This document shows, one piece after another, positions 15,857 to 23,810 of a stretch of 64,000 bases of DNA. The DNA is taken from contig JAGWHK010000004.1 of assembly GCA_028866775.1 (NCBI GenBank), forward strand, positions 1 through 64,000. The letters run 5' to 3'. The notes under the pieces were generated by a model. That model saw nothing but the letters and a program-made list of their open reading frames with translations, searched no databases and was not told where the DNA came from. This DNA is from Microcaldota archaeon (GTDB taxonomy: Archaea > Micrarchaeota > Micrarchaeia > Micrarchaeales > Micrarchaeaceae). Made by a program: the position numbers and the translations under genes. Each line of letters opens with the position of its first letter. Within the stretch, counting starts at the first letter, position 1.

Positions 15857-17518
15857 TCACTCCATGTCGCCTCCCATGCCTCCACCCATCCCTCCTGGCG
15901 GCATCCCGCCGCCCTTGGACTTTCCTCTCGAGCTTATTATGTCATCTATCCTTAGGATTATCTCGGCCGCCTCGCTTGCGCTGTCTATTGCCTGTCTCTT
16001 CACCATCAGCGGCTCGAAGACACCGTTCTTGTTCATGTCACCGACCGAGTTCTTGAAGATGTCGACACCATAGACCTCGCCACCCTTGGACTTGTGCCTG
16101 CTCCTCAGTTGTACGAGGGTATCGATGGCGTCCATTCCTGCACTCTCTGATAGCGTCTTGGGTATCGCCTCTAGTGCATCAGCGAACTTCTGGATGGCAA
16201 GCTGCTCCCTTCCGCCCACGTTTCCGGCATAGCTCCTGAGCTCGTTCGCCAGGTCTATCTCGATGCTTCCTCCGCCGGTCACATACTTGCCGTTGACCAC
16301 GGCGCTGGTCACCGCCCCTATAACATCAGTTATGGACCTCTCTGCCTCGTCCACCACCTGCTCGTTGCCACCCCTTACGAATATGGTGACGCTCTTGGGG
16401 TCCTTGCACCTTTCGACGAAGATCATCTGCTCCCCGCTTATCTTCCTTTCCTCCACAAGGCCGGCATGACCCAGGTCATCGGACCCTAGGTCGTCCAGGC
16501 TCGTGACTATCTTGGCCTTAGTTGCCCTTGAGAGCTTTTCGATGTCTGACTTCTTGACTCTCCTCACGGCCATTATTCCGGCCTTCGCAAGGAAGTGCTG
16601 TGCCACGTCGTCGATACCCTTCTGGGTGAAGATTACTGTTGCGCCGCTCTTCCTTATCTTGTCGGCCATTCCCTTGAGTATGCTCTCCTCCTGCTTCAGG
16701 AATGCCTGCATCTGCTCGGGCGAGGTTATCTCTATCCTCGCATCGGTCTCGGTCTTCTCCATCTCGAGCGCGACGTCAAGGAGCGCGATCTTGGCATTGG
16801 CCATAGACTTCGGCATACCAGGATGGGTAATCTCCTTGTCTACCAGAACGCCGCTTATGAAGGCCGTGTCAGACACGTTGCCACCTGCCTTCTTCTCCAC
16901 CTTTATGAAGTCGTGGTCGACAATGGTTTTCCCACTGGCATCCTTCTCCATCACCTGCTTTACTGCCTTGATTACCATCTTTCCGAGCTCTGACTTGGTT
17001 TTCTCGTCCCCGACATTCTTCGAGCCCATAGATACCATGGCAATCTTCTCAAGCGTTGGCTCGTCCGATATGCTGACTTTCTTCGCGAACTCCTCAAGCA
17101 CCTCGCTTGCCCTCGTTGCCGCCATCTTGTAGCCCTTTATTACTGTGGTTGGGTGTATGCCTTGGTCTAGCAGGTCGCCCGCCCCCTTGAGCAGTTCCCC
17201 GGCTAGTATGACTACGCTCGTTGTCCCGTCGCCAACCTCCTTGTCCTGAGTCTTAGCTATGTTGACCATGATCTTCGCTACTGGGTGCTCGACATTCATC
17301 TCCTGAAGTATCGTGGCCCCGTCGTTCGTTATAACTACATCTCCGAGGTCGCTTACCATCATCTTGTCCATCCCCTTCGGGCCGAGCGTTGTCTTGACCG
17401 CTCCGGCCACCGCGACCGCGACGGCGATGTTGGTGCGCTGGGCGTCCCGACCTAGAAGCCTAGATGCCCCCTCAGGAAGAAGTACTACCTGCTGCCCCCC
17501 TAGTTGATTTTCTGCCAT
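15857..17518 (-). CDS. thsA: Thermosome subunit (group II chaperonin)
   Basis: A 553-residue chaperonin that folds proteins inside a double ring. Motifs: [10 protein letters not shown] near 50, N-D-G-A-T-I-L near 75, G-D-G-T-T-S-V-V near 100 and G-G-G-S-I-E-I-D-L near 400. The C-terminus is the usual Gly/Met tail ([14 protein letters not shown]). ATG at 17518 is preferred to 17530 because GGTG lies six bases upstream of it. A perfect palindrome overlaps the promoter (see 17559). Only one subunit gene is present in this window. Confidence 0.96.
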   Translation of the reverse strand: MAENQLGGQQVVLLPEGASRLLGRDAQRTNIAVAVAVAGAVKTTLGPKGMDKMMVSDLGDVVITNDGATILQEMNVEHPVAKIMVNIAKTQDKEVGDGTTSVVILAGELLKGAGDLLDQGIHPTTVIKGYKMAATRASEVLEEFAKKVSISDEPTLEKIAMVSMGSKNVGDEKTKSELGKMVIKAVKQVMEKDASGKTIVDHDFIKVEKKAGGNVSDTAFISGVLVDKEITHPGMPKSMANAKIALLDVALEMEKTETDARIEITSPEQMQAFLKQEESILKGMADKIRKSGATVIFTQKGIDDVAQHFLAKAGIMAVRRVKKSDIEKLSRATKAKIVTSLDDLGSDDLGHAGLVEERKISGEQMIFVERCKDPKSVTIFVRGGNEQVVDEAERSITDVIGAVTSAVVNGKYVTGGGSIEIDLANELRSYAGNVGGREQLAIQKFADALEAIPKTLSESAGMDAIDTLVQLRSRHKSKGGEVYGVDIFKNSVGDMNKNGVFEPLMVKRQAIDSASEAAEIILRIDDIISSRGKSKGGGMPPGGMGGGMGGDME

Positions 17519-17558
17519 ATATTTCACCATTGTATTAAACGCAATATCTTGAAAAATA

Positions 17559-17572
17559 AGCGCAAAAGCGCT
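17559..17572 (-). promoter_or_regulatory. Palindrome next to the thermosome TATA box
   Basis: AGCGC-AAAA-GCGCT is a perfect inverted repeat. On the minus strand it lies directly upstream of CTTATTTTTC (17560-17551), a TATA-like element about 27 bases before a transcription start that would leave a 12-base leader. It covers the BRE position and could be a repressor operator. Confidence 0.35.
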
Positions 17573-17635
17573 CAGAACTTTTACTACATTAATATTACAA
17601 GAGTAACTTATTAATACCTTGCATATCGACGGTTT

Positions 17636-18892
17636 TTACTCGAATTTTAATGTTTCGCCAATCTTTGGGGCGTAGGCTTCGTAGCCCTCAAGTTTGAGTG
17701 ACTCGGCCATGCTGGTTGAGGCTTCATGATCCCCATGCACACATATGACCGTCGTGGGTTCGCAGGCTTTTACATAATCATACAGTTCTGACTTTCCGGC
17801 ATGCGCCGAAAGGTCATAGTAGGCGGACTTTACATGCACCTTCCTCTCGTTCCCGTCTATCCTAACCGTGCCCCTCTCAAGGAGGTTCCTGCCGTTTGTT
17901 CCCTCTACCTGGTATCCGGTGAGTAGGATCTCTGAGTTGTGGTTGAGCCTTGTTATATAGTCCACAACCGGGCCTCCATTAAGCATTCCAGCAGTTGTTA
18001 TTATCACGGAGGGTGACCTGAGGGCCTCTGCCCTGTCCGACTGGGCCTCCACGAAGGTGGCTCTCGGAACTGCACTGCTGAGCCATTCCCAGTTATCAAT
18101 TGCGTCCCTGTGCTTCAGTGCGATTTTTGTTGCGGTCCTCGCCATGCCGTCCACGAAGGTGAGGTCTATCAGGCCGTTCCTGTACATGAGGACCAAAAGT
18201 TCCTGGGCCCTTCCCACAGCGAAGGAGGGAAGCACCACGTTGCCCCCATTATCAATGACCTCCTTGACTCTCTCCACCAGCGACTTGATCGTATCCTCAC
18301 GGGGGGGATGTTCCCTCATCGCATAAGTTGATTCGGTGACAAGCAGGTCCGCCTTTACCGGCTTGGCTCCCTTGTGGAGGTACTGTGGCTCGCTCTTGAA
18401 ATCCCCCGTATAGGCTATCCTCGCATTATCCTTGGCTGCCTTGCGCTCTATCAGCGTGATCGCGCTGCCACAGATGTGGCCCGCATCGCTTAATGTAAGA
18501 TCAAAGTTTCTGAATGATGCTGTTGCGCCGTAGGCCAGCGGAACGTATCTGTTGGACATCGTCTTGATCTGGCGCTTGTGGAAGTGCGGTTGCGTGTGCT
18601 CTTTCCTTGCAACCTCAAGGGAGTCCTCCAGAAGCAGCTCTGACAGCTCCAGTGTTGGAACCGTTCCAAAAGTAGGGGGGAAGGTGTCGTTGTACAGGGT
18701 GGGAATCGCACCGCTGTGGTCTATGTGGGCGTGGCTGAGCACCACAGCATCCACTTCAGGAATGTCGACCGGGTACTCTGGCTTCTCCGCCGACAGCTTT
18801 ATCCCGAAGTCGAGCAGCAGTGACGATGAGTCCTTTAGCAGTATTGATGAGCGACCAACTTCCTGGGCGCCACCGAAGAATTTGAACAGCAT
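17636..18892 (-). CDS. Beta-CASP metallo-beta-lactamase ribonuclease (aCPSF2/RNase J-like)
   Basis: A 418-residue nuclease without N-terminal KH domains, so it is aCPSF2-like rather than aCPSF1. Zinc motifs: S-H-A-H-I-D-H-S-G near 51-60, H-I-C-G-S near 148 and T-G-D-F-K near 170. The beta-CASP motifs E-S-T-Y-A, P-S-F-A-V-G-R-A-Q-E, T-T-A-G-M-L-N-G-G, S-A-H-A and V-H-G-D-H-E are all present. Probably processes or degrades RNA. ATG at 18892. Divergent from the 18979 gene, with about 86 bases between. Confidence 0.9.
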   Translation of the reverse strand: MLFKFFGGAQEVGRSSILLKDSSSLLLDFGIKLSAEKPEYPVDIPEVDAVVLSHAHIDHSGAIPTLYNDTFPPTFGTVPTLELSELLLEDSLEVARKEHTQPHFHKRQIKTMSNRYVPLAYGATASFRNFDLTLSDAGHICGSAITLIERKAAKDNARIAYTGDFKSEPQYLHKGAKPVKADLLVTESTYAMREHPPREDTIKSLVERVKEVIDNGGNVVLPSFAVGRAQELLVLMYRNGLIDLTFVDGMARTATKIALKHRDAIDNWEWLSSAVPRATFVEAQSDRAEALRSPSVIITTAGMLNGGPVVDYITRLNHNSEILLTGYQVEGTNGRNLLERGTVRIDGNERKVHVKSAYYDLSAHAGKSELYDYVKACEPTTVICVHGDHEASTSMAESLKLEGYEAYAPKIGETLKFE

Positions 18893-18978
18893 TTTTGATC
18901 GACCTGTTATCTGGGCTAGATTAGCGGCACTAAACTAATCAATAAATAGGTTTGCAGCTTTATATAGCTGTGGTTTGA

Positions 18979-19662
18979 GTGGACGATAGTTCTGTCAATT
19001 TCATAGAGCTTGTAGCGCTTACGCGGATAACTCCAGAGTCAACGGTGGAGAAGTTCGGCTCGTTAATCAACTCCTCGTTCTTCGATGCATCAAACATACT
19101 TGCGGGGCTCAAGACCAAGGGGTTCGTGGACTTTGTAACGGCGTTCCCGAGCCAGAGCACCCTCAAGATCACTGACAAGGGCACCGCGCTGCTGAAAGAG
19201 GCCACTGCTAAGGCGGCCGAGCCCCTGGACCCTCTTGACTCGGCGATGCTGGCCCAGCTTTCAGGCGGCACCAGGAATCTTGCCGAGCTGGGCGGAGCAC
19301 TCAATGTGGCACAGAAGGACCTCGCGCTCCACATATACAAGCTCTCGATGCAGCAGTACCTCTCGTACGAGCTGGTCAATGCAGTGGTGAGCATGCACCT
19401 CACCGAAAAAGGCTTCGTGGCCTCAAGGAACGCTGCACCTCAGGAGGCTGTACCTGCGGGCGGGGTGGCCCAGACCAATGGACAGGCACCGGAGGGCCAA
19501 GCACAAAGCAGCGCCAACCAAAAAGCCGACGATGAACTCAAGGTACTGGAGCTCATAGCTACTAGAAAGAAGCGGAAGAGCAGAATGATGATCATAGGTG
19601 GGATTGTGGTGGTTATTGCTGTTTTCCTTGTTCTCATTGTAGAGAAGATAATAGTATTGTGA
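18979..19662 (+). CDS. Winged-helix protein with C-terminal membrane anchor
   Basis: 227 residues. Residues 1-75 and about 85-150 each look like a winged-helix unit ending in a strand plus T-x-K-G (L-K-I-T-D-K-G-T-A-L-L and M-H-L-T-E-K-G-F-V-A). A low-complexity Ala/Gln/Gly linker follows (about 152-185), then K-K-R-K-S-R and a single hydrophobic helix at the extreme C-terminus. This is a tail-anchored layout with the predicted DNA-binding part inside the cell. I do not recognise the family. GTG at 18979 sits near AT-rich promoter DNA. The next gene, acdB, starts 4 bases after its stop. Confidence 0.7.
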   Translation: MDDSSVNFIELVALTRITPESTVEKFGSLINSSFFDASNILAGLKTKGFVDFVTAFPSQSTLKITDKGTALLKEATAKAAEPLDPLDSAMLAQLSGGTRNLAELGGALNVAQKDLALHIYKLSMQQYLSYELVNAVVSMHLTEKGFVASRNAAPQEAVPAGGVAQTNGQAPEGQAQSSANQKADDELKVLELIATRKKRKSRMMIIGGIVVVIAVFLVLIVEKIIVL

Positions 19663-19666
19663 TCCC

Positions 19667-20278
19667 GTGGCGCTTGTTGAGTATTTTGAGGCTGAAAGGC
19701 TACTCAAGAAATACAAGATAAGGAGCGTGGAGAGCAGGTATGTGAAGAGCGCGGAAGAGGCCGAGAAGTTCTCTGCCGGGGGGCGGATAGTACTCAAGGC
19801 GGTCTCAGGCAAGGCGCTCCACAAGTCGAAGAGCGGCTTGGTGGTGGCAGGGATTTCCGGAGGAGAGATCGGCAAAGCCTACAGCGCCTTGGAGAGGAGG
19901 GCCGCCAAATACAGGCCTTACAGGATACTAGCGCAGAAGATGGTGCATGGTGGTATAGAGATAATAATAGGAGGAAGCGAGGATGTCCAGTTCGGCAAGA
20001 TGATACTGCTCGGATTGGGGGGCATATATGTGGAGGCTTTCAAGGACTTTGCCCTCCGTGTCTGCCCGATAAACATGGAGGAGGCGTTATCCATGATAAG
20101 GCAGCTCAGGTCAAGGAAGATAATAGCTCCGGACCGGGCAAGCGAGAAGATGGTCGCAGAGCTCATACTCAAGGCTGCAAGGATGTATCAGGGGGGCAGG
20201 ATGAAGGAGCTGGACCTGAACCCGATCATAATCCATGATGGAACATACGATGCGGTCGACATAAGGATGATAAAATGA
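19667..20278 (+). CDS. acdB: Acetate/acyl-CoA ligase (ADP-forming), beta subunit
   Basis: A 203-residue ATP-grasp subunit of ADP-forming acyl-CoA synthetase. It transfers phosphate from the alpha-subunit phosphohistidine to ADP to make ATP. Visible features: V-L-K-A-V-S-G-K-A-L-H-K-S-K near 45, I-I-I-G-G-S-E-D-V-Q-F-G near 105, L-G-L-G-G-I-Y-V-E and the Mg-binding E-L-D-L-N-P near 185. GTG at 19667 follows GTGAT. Overlaps acdA by 4 bases. Confidence 0.92.
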   Translation: MALVEYFEAERLLKKYKIRSVESRYVKSAEEAEKFSAGGRIVLKAVSGKALHKSKSGLVVAGISGGEIGKAYSALERRAAKYRPYRILAQKMVHGGIEIIIGGSEDVQFGKMILLGLGGIYVEAFKDFALRVCPINMEEALSMIRQLRSRKIIAPDRASEKMVAELILKAARMYQGGRMKELDLNPIIIHDGTYDAVDIRMIK

Positions 20279-21684
20279 CCAAGCGACCAAGATACTTCAA
20301 CCTCGAGCCGATAATGAACCCGAAGTCCATAGCTGTCATAGGTGCTTCAGACAATCCAGACAAGATAGGGCACGTGATACTCGCAAACAACGTCGCCTCT
20401 GGTTTTCGTGGTGCGATATACCCCATAAACATAAACGCCAGCGGAACGATAATGGGCTACACCGCATACAAGAGCATTCTTGACGTCAAGGAAAAGGTAG
20501 ACCTTGCGGTCGTGGCTGTTCCGGCAGAGGTGGTCCCAAAAGTCGTAGAGGAATGCGGCAGAGCAGGGGTGAGGGGCATAATAGTGGTGAGCGGCGGATT
20601 TTCTGAAGTGGGGAGGAAAGACCTGCAGGATAAGGTCACTAGGAGCGGGATGAAATACAACATACCGATAATAGGGCCCAACTGCTTGGGGGTTACGGAC
20701 TCGTACTCGAAGATCGACACCCTGTTCCTACCTGCTGCCAAAATCGACAAGCCCGTTGTTGGGGGGGTAAGCTTCGCCTCGCAGAGCGGGGCCGTAGGGA
20801 GCTCTGTGCTTGACATGATCGACAATGAGGGCTTCGGGCTGGCTAGGTTCATATCGTATGGGAACGCGGCTGTAGTCGATGAGGTTGACATACTCAATTA
20901 TCTAGCGGACGATGAAAAGACCAAGGTCATAGTATTCTACATAGAGGGAGTACAAAGAGGGAAGGAGTTCATAGAGGCCGCCAAGAGGGCTGCCCTGAAG
21001 AAGCCAATAGTGGTCTCAAAGGGAGGGATGACCGACGAGGGAGCCAAGGCGGCTCATTCACATACGGCCGCGCTCGCCGGAAGCCACCAGGCCTATGAGG
21101 CGGTCTTCAAGCAGTTCGGCTTCATCATGGCAGACGACATACAGGAGCTTCTTAATTTGTCAAAGATATTCGAGACGCAGCCCCTCCCAAAGGGGAGGCG
21201 CATAGCCATACTGACCAATGGCGGGGGTACAGGGGTTCTTGCAACAGACGCCCTCTATGAGCATGGGCTCCAGATTGCAGAGATGTCGAAGAAGACGGTG
21301 GAGTCGCTGAGGAAGGTCATGCCTCCGATAGTCAACGTGAGGCTGCCGCTTGACATGGCAGGTGATGCAGAGAAGACAAGATTTGAGGCCGCCCTGGCCG
21401 CATTCGAAGCGGATCCGAAGATAGATGCCATAATTGCGATTGCCCTGTTCCAGACCCCCGGGGCCGATGAGAACGTGGCTGCCAAGCTTGTGGAGTATGG
21501 GACAAAGATGAGGAAGCCAATGGTTGTAGTTAGCCCGGGCGGCAGTTACACCAAGAGGCAGAGGCAGATTATAGAGAAAGGTGGGGTTCCAGTCTACGAG
21601 TCGCCGGGAGAGGCCGCAAAGGCGCTAGCGGCCCTGGCAAGCTATGCTGAATACCGTGATTCCCATGTCAAAAAAAGCCGATGA
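20275..21684 (+). CDS. acdA: Acetate/acyl-CoA ligase (ADP-forming), alpha subunit
   Basis: A 469-residue CoA-binding and ligase subunit. Residues 10-135 form the CoA-binding Rossmann domain (S-I-A-V-I-G-A-S-D). G-P-N-C-L-G and S-Q-S-G-A-V-G follow. The catalytic phosphohistidine is probably within A-H-S-H-T-A-A-L-A-G-S near 262. With acdB this enzyme makes ATP from acetyl-CoA or other acyl-CoAs, a central energy step in fermentative archaea. The C-terminus overlaps the aminotransferase start by 41 bases. Confidence 0.93.
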   Translation: MTKRPRYFNLEPIMNPKSIAVIGASDNPDKIGHVILANNVASGFRGAIYPININASGTIMGYTAYKSILDVKEKVDLAVVAVPAEVVPKVVEECGRAGVRGIIVVSGGFSEVGRKDLQDKVTRSGMKYNIPIIGPNCLGVTDSYSKIDTLFLPAAKIDKPVVGGVSFASQSGAVGSSVLDMIDNEGFGLARFISYGNAAVVDEVDILNYLADDEKTKVIVFYIEGVQRGKEFIEAAKRAALKKPIVVSKGGMTDEGAKAAHSHTAALAGSHQAYEAVFKQFGFIMADDIQELLNLSKIFETQPLPKGRRIAILTNGGGTGVLATDALYEHGLQIAEMSKKTVESLRKVMPPIVNVRLPLDMAGDAEKTRFEAALAAFEADPKIDAIIAIALFQTPGADENVAAKLVEYGTKMRKPMVVVSPGGSYTKRQRQIIEKGGVPVYESPGEAAKALAALASYAEYRDSHVKKSR

Positions 21685-22972
21685 GATAATAAGGAGGGAC
21701 CACAATGTCTTCCTCAACACCACCATGATAGACTACAACTTCGTGCTGGGTGGAGGCGAGGGCGACTTCGTCTACGATGTCGACGGCAGGAAGATAATAG
21801 ACTTCACGAGCTTCATAGGGGTCTACAACCTTGGGATAAACTCAAATGTGAGAATAAGGAACGCCATAAAGAAGCAGATAGACGTAATGATGCACGGCGC
21901 CTTCAACGAGTATTACTCTGAGCTGCCAGTCAAGTTCGGGGAGGCCTTCATAAAGATGTTCCCGAAGGGTTTCGGCAGGATATTCCTCTGCAACTCCGGC
22001 ACAGAGGCAGTTGAATCGTCGGTGAAGTACGCCAAGTACTTCACCAAGAGGCAGTACACCCTGGCCTTCTACAGGGCATTCCATGGGCGCACCATGGGAT
22101 CGCTAGGCCTTACCTCATCGAAGTTCATACAGAGGTCCCACTTTGGCCCATTCACAGGGGTTATACACGCCCCTTATGTCTATCCGTACAGGTGCCCGTT
22201 CAAGCACCGTGACGGGGAGGAATGCGGAGAGGAATACATAGACTACATAAGGGAGAACATACTGAAGAGGGAGGCACCACCCAATGAGGTTGCCTCTATA
22301 ATATTCGAGCCAGTGCAGGGAGAGGGAGGGTACATAGTTCCCACCAAGTCATTTGTTAGGGGGCTCAGGGAGATTGCTGATGAGATTGGGGCAGCCCTGA
22401 TCTGCGACGAGGTGCAGGCCGGATACATGAGGACGGGAAAGTTCCTCGCCCTGGATAATTTCGGGGTGAAGGCTGACATCTATGCTATGGCGAAGGGCCT
22501 TGGTGCAGGCATGCCGATGGGTGCGGTCGTAGTGAAGAGCGACTTTGGGGATGTGCCGGAGGGCGTAAATGCCAACACGTTCGGGGGGAATCTCGCTGCG
22601 GTTGCCGGGGCATACGAGGCACTCAAGGAGATCCAGAGGAACCAGAGGAAGATGGAGCACGACATAAAGCAGAAGGGTGCGCACATAATGAAAAGGCTTG
22701 GCGAGATGAAGGACAGATACGGAATGATTGGGGACGTTAGGGGATTGGGGCTCATGATAGGGGTTGAACTTGTCAAGGACAAGGACAGCATGGTGCCGGC
22801 CTCAAAGGAAAGGGAGAAGGTATTGAAGATCGCGCTCGAGAAGGGCCTGCTGCTGCTTCCTGCAGGAGACTCAACAATCAGGGTTCTGCCGCCGCTCACG
22901 ATATCACAGCACAGCATAGACAAGGGGCTTGACATACTCGAGGAATCGATAAGTGAGGTAAGCCACTCTTAG
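21644..22972 (+). CDS. Class III PLP-dependent aminotransferase
   Basis: About 442 residues. PLP motifs: C-N-S-G-T-E-A-V-E-S-S near 110, F-H-G-R-T-M-G-S near 145, I-C-D-E-V-Q-A-G-Y-M-R-T-G near 250 and A-M-A-K-G-L-G-A-G-M-P with the Schiff-base lysine near 285. It resembles archaeal 4-aminobutyrate/ornithine-type transaminases, a group that also includes amino-acid racemases, so the substrate is open. ATG at 21644 or 21665. Coupling with acdBA suggests amino-acid breakdown feeding acyl-CoA to ATP synthesis. Confidence 0.9.
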   Translation: MLNTVIPMSKKADEIIRRDHNVFLNTTMIDYNFVLGGGEGDFVYDVDGRKIIDFTSFIGVYNLGINSNVRIRNAIKKQIDVMMHGAFNEYYSELPVKFGEAFIKMFPKGFGRIFLCNSGTEAVESSVKYAKYFTKRQYTLAFYRAFHGRTMGSLGLTSSKFIQRSHFGPFTGVIHAPYVYPYRCPFKHRDGEECGEEYIDYIRENILKREAPPNEVASIIFEPVQGEGGYIVPTKSFVRGLREIADEIGAALICDEVQAGYMRTGKFLALDNFGVKADIYAMAKGLGAGMPMGAVVVKSDFGDVPEGVNANTFGGNLAAVAGAYEALKEIQRNQRKMEHDIKQKGAHIMKRLGEMKDRYGMIGDVRGLGLMIGVELVKDKDSMVPASKEREKVLKIALEKGLLLLPAGDSTIRVLPPLTISQHSIDKGLDILEESISEVSHS

Positions 22973-23019
22973 AGATAGCAATAATTAGCTGCTCCAACAT
23001 TACTTAATCCTGTGATACA

Positions 23020-23808
23020 GTGGCATGCATAGTCTATTCGAGCGCAGAGCCGATATCCAATTCCTTGGGGGAAAGGGTGGTCCGGCTTCTGGATGCAAAG
23101 GAAACCGGCATGTTGGGTGGACTCAGGCATTTCAGGGGCTCGGGAGTTGACATCCTGAGGCTTGAGAGGCTTCCCATATATGAGGAGGGCTTGGACTCGC
23201 TTGTCAAGACAGACCTTTTTGTCTTTCTGAGCAGGCATAGGAGCTCGAAGGGCGTGGCCTCATTCACGGTACACCCGCTGGGAAATTGGGCGCCCAGCGC
23301 CGAGGCAGGAGGGAAGCCCAGGATGCTGAGCATGGCTGCTCCATGGCAGATGAGAAATATGCTGGTTCAGATGTCAAAGACCAACGATACGGGAATTTCG
23401 GTAACTTACGAGGCAACTCACCATGGACCGCTTCTCGAGACTCCATCATTTTTTGTCGAGGTTGGCGGCTCAGAGGAGATAGCAGAGAGGCATTATGACG
23501 TGCTTGCCAGATCGGTGTCTGAATATTTCGCCTCGAAGCACGAGAATGTTGGCAGGGTTGCCATCGCCATAGGGGGCACGCATTACCCAGAGAAGTTCAC
23601 AAGGCTTGCACTTGAGGGCAAGTACGCCTTCTCCCACATCATGCCCAGGCATTCCTGCACCTATTCTGACATGTTGAAGATGGGTATAGAACAGTCGTCC
23701 CCGAAGGCGGAATGCGCAGTCATAGACTGGAAGGGGATAGCAGCACCGGAGCGGGAAGTTGCGCTGGGCAGGCTCACCGAACTCGGGATTGACCATGTGA
23801 GGGTGTAG
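23020..23808 (+). CDS. dtdA: D-aminoacyl-tRNA deacylase (archaeal/plant DtdA type)
   Basis: A 262-residue DTD2/GEK1-type enzyme that removes D-amino acids wrongly attached to tRNA. Signatures: F-L-S-R-H-R-S near 68, E-A-T-H-H-G-P near 125 with the metal-binding histidines, F-V-E-V-G-G, and A-I-G-G-T-H-Y-P near 185. GTG at 23020 follows GTGAT. Next gene is 2 bases downstream. Confidence 0.92.
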   Translation: MACIVYSSAEPISNSLGERVVRLLDAKETGMLGGLRHFRGSGVDILRLERLPIYEEGLDSLVKTDLFVFLSRHRSSKGVASFTVHPLGNWAPSAEAGGKPRMLSMAAPWQMRNMLVQMSKTNDTGISVTYEATHHGPLLETPSFFVEVGGSEEIAERHYDVLARSVSEYFASKHENVGRVAIAIGGTHYPEKFTRLALEGKYAFSHIMPRHSCTYSDMLKMGIEQSSPKAECAVIDWKGIAAPEREVALGRLTELGIDHVRV

Positions 23809-23810
23809 GA

